Source: JAHFUI01 sp041485905 (GTDB lineage Bacteria > Acidobacteriota > Vicinamibacteria > Vicinamibacterales > CAVVIG01). Taken from it: a stretch of DNA of 46,642 nucleotides. Where the stretch lies: positions 1 through 46,642 of the forward strand of contig JBGPKK010000018.1 of assembly GCA_041485905.1 (NCBI GenBank), in the 5' to 3' direction. Shown here piece by piece: positions 25,274 through 33,958 of the stretch. Each line of letters opens with the position of its first letter. Position 1 is the first letter of the stretch. Under the pieces are notes generated by a model. The model was not told the DNA's origin, did no database searches, and saw only the letters and a list, made by a program, of their open reading frames with translations. Position numbers and translations under genes: made by a program.

Positions 25274-25991
25274 CGCGTCCCCACTGCACCGCGCAGAGCA
25301 CGTTGATCGTGCGCAGGACGTCGATGACGTTCTTGAGACGGAACGCCTTGCTTTCGCCCTTCTGGCGCTCGATCAGGTCCATGGGGACTTCGATGAAGGT
25401 TGTGGTCAGGCGCAGGCTCTTGACGAGGACCTCGGATTGAAATCCGTAGCCGCTCGATTGAATGTTCAGGCTCTTGAGGACCGGCGCCGTGTGAATCTGG
25501 AGCCCGTTGTAGTACGTCAGACGGCGCCCGGTGATCCGGTTCACCACGAACGTGTACGTCTTCGAGATGAGCGTGCGGAACCAGGCCCGCGATTTCCACA
25601 TATTGCGCGTATAGCCGATGATCACGTCCGCCTCGCCGACGCGGCTGAAAAACTCGCGCAGCGTCTCGAATCCCCACGCGTTGTCGCCATGGACCATGAC
25701 GATGTGATCGAGCGCGGCCGCGTCGACGCCGCGACGATACGACCAGCCGAAGCCCTTGTTGCGCTCGTTGACCAGAAGCCTGACAGTAGGAAACCGGTGC
25801 AGGTTCGACGTGACGAGGGCGGCCGTCGTATCGGAGCTTCCATCATCGATCACCAGGATTTCGTGCCTGACGGGCAGCGGCTCGAGTGCCCTGGCGACGT
25901 TGTCAAGCGTCGCGATGATGTTCTCGCTCTCATTGTAGGCTGGAATGATAATCGAAAGCGACGGCAAGGAATCAGTCGACACGGGTTCCAC
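25266..25991 (-). CDS. Glycosyltransferase family 2
   Basis: 241 residues. LSIIIPAYNESENIIATLDNV and ILVIDDGSSDTTAAL form the nucleotide half; MVHGDNAW replaces the usual DxD with an HGD segment at the metal site position. GFGWSYRRGVDAA and YYNGLQIHTAPVLKS are like polyprenyl-phosphate-type GT2 enzymes. No C-terminal membrane helix. Overlaps the start of the nucleotidyltransferase-kinase gene by 8 bases and follows the flippase-like gene by 6 bases, so it is co-translated with the operon. Confidence 0.85.
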   Translation of the reverse strand: MEPVSTDSLPSLSIIIPAYNESENIIATLDNVARALEPLPVRHEILVIDDGSSDTTAALVTSNLHRFPTVRLLVNERNKGFGWSYRRGVDAAALDHIVMVHGDNAWGFETLREFFSRVGEADVIIGYTRNMWKSRAWFRTLISKTYTFVVNRITGRRLTYYNGLQIHTAPVLKSLNIQSSGYGFQSEVLVKSLRLTTTFIEVPMDLIERQKGESKAFRLKNVIDVLRTINVLCAVQWGRDA

Positions 25992-25997
25992 TCGTGC

Positions 25998-26984
25998 TCA
26001 ATTCATCGCCCGCGTCGGCTGAGTGCGGCCGGTCGCGTACAGAATGCCGCCAGGCAGGTTCCCGACGATGCCCAGCGCGACGAAGAGCACCGACAAGGCG
26101 AATGCCGACGCAGCGGGAACGCCCGCCCTCGTGAAAAACCAGACAAACGCCGCCTGACTCGTGCCGAGGCCGTTGAACGTGACCGGCAGCAGCATCACCA
26201 GCAGGATCAGCGGCATGAACGCCACGTACATCGCCAGCGGCAGGGTCAGGCCGAGGCTGCGACCCAGAAAGTACGCCTGGACGATGCGGACCGCCTGGAC
26301 CGCGACCGAGCAGGCGAGCACGCTCGCAAGCTGGTGGTGATACGCCGCGTACCGCCGGATGGCTTCCAGCACCAGGTCGCCGGCATGCTGCACGGCCGCC
26401 GGCAGTCGCGTCAGCAGGGCCGACGCGGCCAGCGCGGTGCGCCGGCTGAACACCAGCAGCAACGTGATCAGGCACACGCCACCGGCGGACGCGAGCGATG
26501 CGACAATCACACGGTTGCCCGCCAGATCGCGCGCCAGCAGCAGGCTGACGAGGGCCACGAGCAGGATCGATGCCACGCCGAGGATGCGATCCATGAACAC
26601 GGACGCCACCGCGTCTTGGCCGCGGACCTGGAGCTTCGCGATGCTGTAGGCGCGGACCACGTCGCCCCCGACGCTCGGCAGGAACGTGCCCACGAAGGTG
26701 CTCAGGAAAAAAATCCGCAGCACCGCCGCGAGCGGCGGCCGGTCCGCGGGCTCGACGATGCACAGCAGCAGGACCCAGCGATACGCCATCAACGCGCGAT
26801 CGACAAGCACCAGGACGACGGCAACCGCGATCAGCGGCCACTCGGCGACGGCAGCGGCGGCGAGCACCTGCCGCGGATGACTCTTCCACAGCATGTAGGC
26901 GGTCAGTCCGCCGGCCACCGTGATGCGGAGGACGATTCGCACCGTGCGGGAGAGGAGGGTGGCCGCGCCTCCGCGCTGATTCAA
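25998..26984 (-). CDS. Flippase-like integral membrane protein (UPF0104 type)
   Basis: 328 residues, about seven or eight membrane helices, of the lysylphosphatidylglycerol-synthase-type transmembrane family. Diagnostic pieces are FVGTFLPSVGGDVVRAYSIAK (about 75-95), VFMDRILGV, then LPVTFNGLGTSQAAFVWFF near the end. The start is taken as TTG 26984, which overlaps the radical SAM stop as TTGA and leaves the first helix (IVLRITVAGGLTAYML) intact. Members occur in glycan clusters and are thought to move lipids or lipid-linked sugars. A second member is at 38627-39601. Confidence 0.78.
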   Translation of the reverse strand: MNQRGGAATLLSRTVRIVLRITVAGGLTAYMLWKSHPRQVLAAAAVAEWPLIAVAVVLVLVDRALMAYRWVLLLCIVEPADRPPLAAVLRIFFLSTFVGTFLPSVGGDVVRAYSIAKLQVRGQDAVASVFMDRILGVASILLVALVSLLLARDLAGNRVIVASLASAGGVCLITLLLVFSRRTALAASALLTRLPAAVQHAGDLVLEAIRRYAAYHHQLASVLACSVAVQAVRIVQAYFLGRSLGLTLPLAMYVAFMPLILLVMLLPVTFNGLGTSQAAFVWFFTRAGVPAASAFALSVLFVALGIVGNLPGGILYATGRTQPTRAMN

Positions 26985-28144
26985 GGCTGTGGGCTGGGAA
27001 GCGTCTTCAGATGCCGGGACGGATCGTGCTTCACCTGATACGCGCGCATGAGGAACTTCGCGTACGGCACGAACTGCTTCATCGCCCCGACATTCACCTG
27101 ACAGGGACTCAGGCAGGTGGGGCAGACCGCATCCGTCACGTGATCCCGATGGGCGAGGTTCTCGGATTTGAAGTACAGCTCTTCGGCCGAGGCCGTGAGG
27201 ACGTTGCCGATCGGCTCCGAGTTCTCGCAGTAATACAGGTCGCCGTACGGATTCAGCAGCAGCCCCTGGGTCCGGAACGGGCACGGCATCGTCCGCTTGT
27301 AGCCGTTGGCGATCATGTCTGCGTAGTGCAGATACAGGAACGCCTGGCCGCTCAGAACCGATTCTTCTCCGACGCGGTCGAGGAAGAACGTGCGCATGAA
27401 CTCTTCCTCGCGCTCGTGGAAGCCAATCTGCTCCTGCAGTTCCTTGTTGTTCAACATCGCGTCGGTGAAGCGCAGCATGTTGAAGACGACGTCGAGCTTC
27501 TTGGTGCGCGCCCACGCCAGGATGTTGTGCGCATCGTCGATGTTGGTGGCGAAAATCGTCGCCGCGATGCCGAACTGGAAGTTGTCGTAGTGCTCGGAGA
27601 GCGCCTGCATCGCCTCGATGGTCTGGCAGGCTTTGTCGAACCCGCGCTTGACGTGGCGGACCTGATCGTGGATGTCGCCGATGCCGTCGAGCGATACGCG
27701 AGCGCTGATGAGGAGGTCGTGCTCCGCGCAGAACTCGACGATCCGCGTGAGCATCGGAATCGCCCGGTGCGGCGTGAGTCCGGTGGTGTTGATGCCGATC
27801 TTGCGCATCCGCGGTAGATGCCGCTGGAACATCTCGACCATCTCTGGCAGATCGTTGCGCGTCGTCGGCTCGCCGCCCGAAATGTTGAGGTTCTCGACCG
27901 CGCCCCAGAACGGGTGCTGCATGACCGGCTCGAGCTGATCGAGCGTCATGTCGGATTTGCGATCCCCATGCTTCCAGTTGTTGCACATCTCGCACTTGGC
28001 GTCGCAGACCCAGGTGCAGTTATAGATGAGGACCGTGGGGCGAATCGCCTTGATCTTGGAGAGCACGAGCGTATTGGCGAGATCGCGCGGCACGCCCGCT
28101 GCCGTGCGGGCCAGATACCGCAGCGTAAATCGGTCTTTCGACAT
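26981..28144 (-). CDS. Radical SAM/SPASM-like protein of the glycan operon
   Basis: 387 residues. CX3CX2C at Cys47, Cys51 and Cys54 (CDAKCEMCNNW) with another Cys43 just before, and NISGGEPTTRNDL as the GGE motif. The C-terminal part has a SPASM-like set: CPFRTQG, DLYYCENSEPIGN and CPTCLSPCQ. The order of features resembles proteins that transfer or rearrange groups on peptides or sugars. ATG 28144 is chosen because the frame beyond it lies inside the methyltransferase gene. It is second in the operon after the methyltransferase, with 10 bases between. Confidence 0.85.
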   Translation of the reverse strand: MSKDRFTLRYLARTAAGVPRDLANTLVLSKIKAIRPTVLIYNCTWVCDAKCEMCNNWKHGDRKSDMTLDQLEPVMQHPFWGAVENLNISGGEPTTRNDLPEMVEMFQRHLPRMRKIGINTTGLTPHRAIPMLTRIVEFCAEHDLLISARVSLDGIGDIHDQVRHVKRGFDKACQTIEAMQALSEHYDNFQFGIAATIFATNIDDAHNILAWARTKKLDVVFNMLRFTDAMLNNKELQEQIGFHEREEEFMRTFFLDRVGEESVLSGQAFLYLHYADMIANGYKRTMPCPFRTQGLLLNPYGDLYYCENSEPIGNVLTASAEELYFKSENLAHRDHVTDAVCPTCLSPCQVNVGAMKQFVPYAKFLMRAYQVKHDPSRHLKTLPSPQP

Positions 28145-28154
28145 GGAATCCGCT

Positions 28155-28844
28155 CTATTGTACTTGATGTGTCGCCTGTTTCCGGGCCCGCACGTAGAAG
28201 TTGGTCCGCAGGGGCAGGGGCAGGCGGTCGGGATTCGCGATCGCCAGCGACAACAGACCGGCGCGCCCGAGGTAGCGTCGAACCTTCTCGCGAAAGAAGG
28301 CGGTGACGACCTTGACGTCAACGAACGTCACCTCGAATCCGAGCCCGGTAAGCCGGCTGCGGAGCTGCCAGTAGGTGTGCAGCGAGCAATGGTCCGCCTT
28401 CCATCTGGTGAAGCTGCGCCAGCGAATCGTTTCGAAGATCGCATTGGTCCATTTGTTCGGCGTCTGCAGGAGATAGGAGCCGCCCGGCTTGAGTACGCGG
28501 CGGACTTGGGCGAGATGTCTGGCCGTGTCCGGTATGTGCTCGAAGACGTCGAAGCTCAGGACGAGATCGAAGTGCTCGTCGGGAAACGGCAGCGTCGCGC
28601 CTGATGTCTGCTGGATTGGCAGCTCGCCGTACAAGATCCGGCTTTCTTCGATCCGCACCGGGCTCGTCTCCACGCCAACGATGTCGAGACCGCGGGCGAT
28701 GAGCCGATGCAGCAGCGTGCCGCGGCCGCTGCCGATTTCCAGAATTCTGGCGCCAGGCTGAAGAAGGCCGCTGTCGTCGAGGAAGCGAAGATTGGCGTCG
28801 AGGTTACCGAACTCGATGGAGGCTGACGGTGGCGAGTTGTTCAC
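28155..28844 (-). CDS. Class I SAM-dependent methyltransferase
   Basis: 229 residues. ARILEIGSGRGTLLHRL is motif I, FDLVLSFDVFEHIPD holds motif IV, and LKPGGSYLLQTPN follows, the usual Rossmann-like methyltransferase core; the C-terminal third is family-variable. Start GTG 28844. It begins the leftward 11-gene unit, with 57 bases to the divergent gene at 28902. Substrate unknown; methylation of a sugar or lipid in the glycan pathway is likely from context. Confidence 0.85.
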   Translation of the reverse strand: MNNSPPSASIEFGNLDANLRFLDDSGLLQPGARILEIGSGRGTLLHRLIARGLDIVGVETSPVRIEESRILYGELPIQQTSGATLPFPDEHFDLVLSFDVFEHIPDTARHLAQVRRVLKPGGSYLLQTPNKWTNAIFETIRWRSFTRWKADHCSLHTYWQLRSRLTGLGFEVTFVDVKVVTAFFREKVRRYLGRAGLLSLAIANPDRLPLPLRTNFYVRARKQATHQVQ

Positions 28845-28901
28845 CCTGTGTGGCGACGGGAGCGTCCGGGAGCAAAGGGTAACATAGAATGTGGCCCGTA
28901 A

Positions 28902-30926
28902 ATGACGCGCGTGACGGCTGGAGCGGTGCTCGGCGCATGTGCCTGGGCGGTCCTGGGCATTTCACTCCCGTTGCTCCCTGAAGTTATTCGCTTTCTGCTT
29001 GCGTGGGGCGTCTTCACATTCGGTCCCGGGATCGCGGTTGGCGGCCGGCTGACGCGCGATCTCGATCCTCTGCGACGCGTCGGCGTCGTGCTCGGCGTCG
29101 GCAGCGCCGCCACTCCCGTCCTGATCGATGTCCTGGGCCGGCTGCACCTGGTTCCCGCCTTTCCGTACATCGCAGCGGCGCTGGCAGGCGGTGGCCTGAT
29201 GCTGTGGCGCGCGCGATCGATCAACGACCGCGTTCTCACATCGCGGCGCGACCTTGCGGCGTGTGCCGCGCTCGTGGCCCTCGCGGCAGGACTTGGTGCC
29301 ATCGTCTTCTCACACAGACTCGAGGCGTCGTCTGCCGGCATCGTCATCTATGGCGATTACGACACCGCCGATCTGGCCTACTACGCGGCCGAGGCCTCTG
29401 AGACGTCTCACACCGTCCCGCCGATGGCGTCCTATTACTCCGGTCATCACTTGAACGCCGCCTATTACCCGCAGCTCGTGCTCGGGATGATTCATCGTTT
29501 CGCGGGCGTGCCGGTGCTGTCGATCTACTTCCGTTACGCGTGGCCGACGTTTCTGGCGCTCAGCGCCCTGATCGGTTTCGTACTTGTGCGCTCGCTGGCC
29601 TCACGCGGCGTCGCCGTGCTCGCGGTCGCGTTGCTGCTCGTCGGCAGCGATTTTTCGTACCTGGCGGCGTGGTTTCTTCCACACGGACCGGCGGCGTGGG
29701 ACTACGTCCTCTGGCCAACCAATTTCCTCTCGCCGACCATGCACCTGCTGCATTTCAACACGTGGGGGCCGTCGATGGCGGTGTTCCTCACGGTGTTGTA
29801 CGCCATCGTGCGGGCGACCGAAACGCGGACGTGGGACTGGATTGTTGTCGGCGCGCTCGTGCTGGCGGTGCTGTTCGAGTTCAAGCCGTTTGCGTATGTG
29901 ATCCTGATGGCGGCGCTCTCGGCCGCGACGGTGTTCTCGCCGGGCGACTGGGCCGTCCGCCGGCGATTCGCGGCGACCGTTGGGCTGGGCGGCCTGTTCT
30001 CGCTGCCGTTCCTGATCCCCGCAGTAACCATCGACCCCGGCGATCGCCGGTCGAGGCTGATTATCGATCTCTTCATGCTGCCGAAGCGGATGCTGATCAA
30101 GCTCGATATGACCGACACATTCGCGAACGCCGCGACCCGGCTTCTGCCGTGGCCTGCCTTGCGCACGCCGCTCGTGATGGTTGCGGCGAGCGTCGTGTTC
30201 CTTTTGATTGGAGTCGGTGTTCGGTGGGTGGGTGCCGCTGCGGTGTGGCGGGCCATTCGCCGCAAATCGGGACAGGACGCCGCGGCGTGGCGCCTGCTGG
30301 CGTGGGTCGTCGTGGCAGGGATCGCCATCCCGTTCGTGCTTGCGACCGAACCATACGTCGATTCGCTGCAGTTCTATGTGACGGGCCTCTACATCATGTG
30401 GATCTTCGCGGCAGTCGGGTTGACGAGGTTCGCGCGCGCGCACCCACGAATCGGCGGCGTGGCGATCGCGTGTGCGATCGCACTGGCGATGCCCTCGTCG
30501 GTGCACTATCTCGCGCGCAAATGGAATGACGGGGAGCGGCCGCGGGCGTCCCTTTCGCGCGAAGAAGTCACAATCGCCGAGTATCTCCGCACGAGCTCCA
30601 ACCCTGAAACGACGGTGGTGCTGCACGACCGGCCGCTGGCGCCGTCGTTGATGACCATCGTGTCAGAACGCCGGATCGTGCTCGGCTGGGATGTTCGCTA
30701 CTCGGCGGTCGGCGGCGAGGCGCGTCTTGGCGACGTCAACGCCTTTTACGCCTCCGCCGCCGGGAATCCCGACGAAGCGTTCGAGACGCTGCGTCGATAT
30801 AAGGTGACCCACGTCATCGTGCGAGGGCAGGACCGCGTCCACCCGGCGGTTCTGGCCCGACTCAAGCCGGCGCTGCAGTTTCCGGACGTGGCGCTGTATG
30901 CAGTCCCGTCTCCAGGCGGGCCCTGA
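28902..30926 (+). CDS. Polytopic membrane protein, GT-C-like
   Basis: 674 residues with about twelve hydrophobic segments, not assigned to a named family. After the first few helices, IVIYGDYDTADLAYYAAEA gives an acidic extracytoplasmic loop like the Asp motif of GT-C enzymes; the soluble C-terminal part (about 520-670) is extracytoplasmic-type. It diverges from the glycan operon start by 57 bases and is followed after 144 bases by the lectin-type gene. A glycosyltransferase using lipid-linked donor is plausible but not proved. TAGAAT 12 bases before the ATG could be a -10 box. Confidence 0.6.
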   Translation: MTRVTAGAVLGACAWAVLGISLPLLPEVIRFLLAWGVFTFGPGIAVGGRLTRDLDPLRRVGVVLGVGSAATPVLIDVLGRLHLVPAFPYIAAALAGGGLMLWRARSINDRVLTSRRDLAACAALVALAAGLGAIVFSHRLEASSAGIVIYGDYDTADLAYYAAEASETSHTVPPMASYYSGHHLNAAYYPQLVLGMIHRFAGVPVLSIYFRYAWPTFLALSALIGFVLVRSLASRGVAVLAVALLLVGSDFSYLAAWFLPHGPAAWDYVLWPTNFLSPTMHLLHFNTWGPSMAVFLTVLYAIVRATETRTWDWIVVGALVLAVLFEFKPFAYVILMAALSAATVFSPGDWAVRRRFAATVGLGGLFSLPFLIPAVTIDPGDRRSRLIIDLFMLPKRMLIKLDMTDTFANAATRLLPWPALRTPLVMVAASVVFLLIGVGVRWVGAAAVWRAIRRKSGQDAAAWRLLAWVVVAGIAIPFVLATEPYVDSLQFYVTGLYIMWIFAAVGLTRFARAHPRIGGVAIACAIALAMPSSVHYLARKWNDGERPRASLSREEVTIAEYLRTSSNPETTVVLHDRPLAPSLMTIVSERRIVLGWDVRYSAVGGEARLGDVNAFYASAAGNPDEAFETLRRYKVTHVIVRGQDRVHPAVLARLKPALQFPDVALYAVPSPGGP

Positions 30927-31070
30927 GCACACCCTCGACATCCCACGGATCGGCTTTTTCCGGCCTGTGTCATTGAGCACAGCGCCCACACCGCCTTCGG
31001 GCTCATGCTGGTGTGGCCTGCTCCGTTCAGTCGGAGCGCGCAGTGCATCAGCTTGGAAAGAGAGGTTCAG

Positions 31071-31922
31071 ATGATTCGTCGATTCGTTATGACGTGCGTT
31101 TTGGCGGCGAGCGCGACGGTTGTCGTGTTGGGCAACCATCCGGCGACCTTTGTCCTGAGGAACGGCGATCGGGTGAACGGAGAGCTGACCTATAAGGGCG
31201 GGACGACCTACACCCTGAATGGGCGCGATTACCCATCGAGCGACGTGGCGGTCATCGCATTCGTTCCCGACGATCCGGCAGCGGCCGAGCTCCGGCAGAT
31301 TCCCCGTGTCGACAACAATCCTTCCGAGCTCGAGCGCCATGTGTTCGTCACCCGCGACGGCCAGGTGATTTTCGGCAAGCTCTACCATATCAGCGCCGAT
31401 GGCGAGACCATCACGTACGACCGGCGGGAAGGCGGCCGTCACGATATCTCGGCAAACCAGCTCGCGCGGGTCTACATCAACCCGGCCGGCGCGCGTAACG
31501 TGTATGCCGGCATTCTCAGGAACGCCAGAGGAGCCGTTGCGACCAGCGGCGTCTCCGGCAACAGCGGCGGCATCACGGTGAACGGCAATCAGCCGTGGAC
31601 CGACACCGGCATCGACGTCAAGGCCGGCGATCAGGTTGCGTTTGTGTCGAGCGGGCAGATCCGGATTGCGAGCGGCAACGCGCCGGAAGCGGCAGCCGGG
31701 CCGGACGGGAGCAGCGGCTTCAACGCGCCACGGAACAACTATCCGGTGCCGGCCATGGCGGTTGGCGGCTTGATCGGGCGGGTCGGCACGGGCGCGCCAT
31801 TCCCGATTGGCTCGAACAATCAGCGAATCAGGATGCCGGCCAACGGCCGTCTGAATCTCGGGGTGAACGACGATGGGTTCGGCGATAACTCGGGCGCGTT
31901 CAACGTGACGGTCATTCGTTAG
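31071..31922 (+). CDS. LecA-like lectin with N-terminal beta repeats
   Basis: 283 residues with a signal peptide (VMTCVLAASATVVVLG). Two repeats follow, about 27-64 and 91-127: both open F-V-x-R-N/D-G and continue through a GEL or GKL strand. The C-terminal domain (about 155-283) has PWTDTGIDVKAGDQVAFVSS and the calcium-site segment NDDGFGDNSGAF, like the galactose-binding lectin LecA (PA-IL) fold. AGAGG lies about 5 bases before ATG 31071. It is next to module 2; role in binding surface or foreign glycans is inferred. Confidence 0.7.
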   Translation: MIRRFVMTCVLAASATVVVLGNHPATFVLRNGDRVNGELTYKGGTTYTLNGRDYPSSDVAVIAFVPDDPAAAELRQIPRVDNNPSELERHVFVTRDGQVIFGKLYHISADGETITYDRREGGRHDISANQLARVYINPAGARNVYAGILRNARGAVATSGVSGNSGGITVNGNQPWTDTGIDVKAGDQVAFVSSGQIRIASGNAPEAAAGPDGSSGFNAPRNNYPVPAMAVGGLIGRVGTGAPFPIGSNNQRIRMPANGRLNLGVNDDGFGDNSGAFNVTVIR

Positions 31923-31925
31923 CAC

Positions 31926-31958
31926 AAAAAAAAGGCGCGTGGCGTATGACCACGCGCC
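31926..31958 (-). terminator. Rho-independent terminator
   Basis: Arms GGCGCGTGG (31934-31942) and CCACGCGCC (31950-31958) with a 7-base loop, next to an 8-base A-run on the plus strand (31926-31933), which becomes a T-run for the leftward lipoprotein gene ending at 31968. It is also close to the rightward lectin gene end (31922). Confidence 0.85.
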
Positions 31959-31967
31959 CTCTGGTTC

Positions 31968-33020
31968 TCAACGACTCAGGTCTGGTTTCCTCTTGAGTGT
32001 CACGTTCCGCCAGATCGTTCCAATCATCGTTTCGCCGCGTGGGTAACAGCCGAGCGAGATGCGATGGTTCGGCGGCTCGTACCAGTGGTCCCAGCCATCC
32101 GACAACACCTCTGTACCGTTCACCGAAATCGTGTATCCCGCTGTGCCCCAGTCGAGCACGAAATGATAGACATTCGAGCTGTGAAAATCGATTGGTGTGG
32201 AGATGAGCTTGATTCTGTGATCGCCAGGGTCGCCACCACTGGGATCGGTACCGCCATTCCGCCAGATGATCTCCATGCCCGTGGCGAAGTCTGCTCGCTG
32301 TACCAGGTGCATCTTCCAGGGGTGGTCGCGGAAGGCGCCGAAGCTGCCGAATGCGCCGGCGTCGCCCATCGTGACCCATTTGAAGTCTTTTAGGAACGGC
32401 AAGCCTTCCTGCGAGCCGAAATTCGTGGCGTCGAATTCCAGCGTGCAGAACGGGCAAGGCGTCGGGAGATCGTAGTCGATGCCGTCGCTGAAGGTGTCAG
32501 ACTGCCACCCCTGACCGGCCAGGAAGTGACCGCCGACTTGCGTACCCACGGTCCTGCCGTCGGTCAGCTTGTCGTTGATGACGAATGGCTCGCGTGTGAT
32601 GAAGGTGGCCGCCGCCGACCATGGCCCGGCCTCGCCCTGGTACTCTGGACGCACCCGCCAGCTGTAACGCGCGTTACCCACGAGCGTGGCGGTCACTTGC
32701 CAGCTCGTTGCGAGGATGGTCGCCTCTTGCACGAGCGCACCCGCGGAGGTGAGCAACTGGTAGTGATAGAAGAGCGACAGGCCGCTCGCGAACTGCGGGG
32801 ATGCGGGCGCCGTCGTGAGCACAACCGTGTCTGTCGTGAGCTTCTGATCGTTGATCGGCGACTGTAGTGACGCAGGGTTTACTTTGAGCGTTGTGCCATC
32901 GGCCGCCGACGTGCTGGTCGTGCTCGGCGCGACAGGCGTGGCGGGCTTACTCGACGAGCAGGCAACGATTCCGCCCACGAGCGCGGACACACCTAGAAGG
33001 GCCAGAATTCTTCGTTCCAT
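31968..33020 (-). CDS. Lipoprotein, type A, module 2
   Basis: 350 residues. Lipidation at Cys21 (IVAC), a Ser/Thr/Pro linker, a fibronectin-like domain (about 50-145) and a LamG/concanavalin-like domain (about 150-345). The opening of the C-terminal half (DGRTVGTQVGGHFLAGQG) parallels NTIGTMVGSTTFVSGQG in the module 1 protein, and both end with a V-x-I or V-x-L edge. GGAG lies 8 bases before the ATG. A -10-like TACAAT at 33069-33064 is upstream on the leftward strand. It is divergent from the barrel gene at 33207. Confidence 0.72.
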   Translation of the reverse strand: MERRILALLGVSALVGGIVACSSSKPATPVAPSTTSTSAADGTTLKVNPASLQSPINDQKLTTDTVVLTTAPASPQFASGLSLFYHYQLLTSAGALVQEATILATSWQVTATLVGNARYSWRVRPEYQGEAGPWSAAATFITREPFVINDKLTDGRTVGTQVGGHFLAGQGWQSDTFSDGIDYDLPTPCPFCTLEFDATNFGSQEGLPFLKDFKWVTMGDAGAFGSFGAFRDHPWKMHLVQRADFATGMEIIWRNGGTDPSGGDPGDHRIKLISTPIDFHSSNVYHFVLDWGTAGYTISVNGTEVLSDGWDHWYEPPNHRISLGCYPRGETMIGTIWRNVTLKRKPDLSR

Positions 33021-33206
33021 TCAATTACTCCAAAAGGGTTGAGAGGGAGCTGGGTTGGCAGACATTGTAACCGAAGAGATCTCGAAACTAAACGGAAATA
33101 TCGCATGGAAACAGCTGAGCTCGCCCTGGAACCCGTGCTACCATCTTCGCGCTCGCAGGCAGTCGACGCGAGGCTGAATCGACAACCCACACGAGGACAT
33201 TCATAG

Positions 33207-33935
33207 ATGAACAAGACGACGAGCATCATCGTGCTGATGGCTGGATTCGCCCTGGCCAGCGCTTCGCAGACCAGAGCGCAGACGCCGCTCAACGGCAAGG
33301 CCTTCGTCAACATCAACGCCGCCGCCCAGACCAGGACGGACACGATCAGCAATGGCGCGAGCATCAATAATGTTTACGGGCAGACCGCAACGTGGGCGAC
33401 CACCGAGACGGTCGACGGCGGGGCACTGCTCGACATCAGCGTCGGTTACAGAGCGTGGCGCGATTTGGGCGTCGCGATCGGATTTTCCAGCTTCAACAGC
33501 ACGGGAAGCGCGGTCGGGTCCGCATCGGTTCCCAGCCAGATCTTCTTCAATAAGCCCAACGCGGTCACCCTCGACCTGTCGACCGCGCCGCGCACCGACC
33601 GTAACGTCTATCTGGTCGCCATGTGGTTCTACCCGGTCAGGGACAACATCGACGTGGCGGTCTCGATCGGCCCATCGTTCACTCGCGTCCGACAGCAGGT
33701 GGTCACGACCGTGACCATACCCGAAAACACATCGAACGCGGTCGCAGTCGTGGGCGATGAGTCGGGGACCGCGAGGGGCGTGAACGTCGGCGTGGACGGC
33801 GCCTATATGTTCACGAAATTGATCGGGGCCGGCGTGTTCATCCGGTACAACGGCGGCTCCATCGATCTTCCCTCGGCGCCCGGCCTGAAGGTCGGCGGAT
33901 TTCAGATCGGCATCGGCGCGCGGATGCGTTTTTAA
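33207..33935 (+). CDS. Outer-membrane beta-barrel protein, module 2
   Basis: 242 residues with signal peptide (IIVLMAGFALASASQTRAQ) and the barrel end signal GARMRF. It parallels the module 1 barrel along its length: LDISVGYRAWRDLGVAIGFS, then MWFYPVRDNIDVAVSIGPSF, and both share a GAGVFIRY strand. GAGGACATT precedes the start, as in the module 1 gene. Its stop is 23 bases from the convergent type B lipoprotein. Likely a small barrel; function unknown. Confidence 0.82.
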   Translation: MNKTTSIIVLMAGFALASASQTRAQTPLNGKAFVNINAAAQTRTDTISNGASINNVYGQTATWATTETVDGGALLDISVGYRAWRDLGVAIGFSSFNSTGSAVGSASVPSQIFFNKPNAVTLDLSTAPRTDRNVYLVAMWFYPVRDNIDVAVSIGPSFTRVRQQVVTTVTIPENTSNAVAVVGDESGTARGVNVGVDGAYMFTKLIGAGVFIRYNGGSIDLPSAPGLKVGGFQIGIGARMRF

Positions 33936-33958
33936 CGAGGCGCTCGCCACTGTCGTCG

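Noticed and set aside
23765..27038. Long rightward open frames across the HldE-like, GT2 and flippase-like genes
   Set aside because: Low-complexity basic products on the strand opposite recognised genes with motifs; no ribosome sites.
26985..27995. Upstream extension of the flippase-like frame
   Set aside because: Lies inside the radical SAM gene, out of frame; Arg-rich without helices.
30986..31037. Terminator between the GT-C-like gene and the lectin gene
   Set aside because: Two weak hairpins (CCACACC...GGTGTGG and GCTCCG...CGGAGC) without T-run; may be chance in GC-rich DNA.
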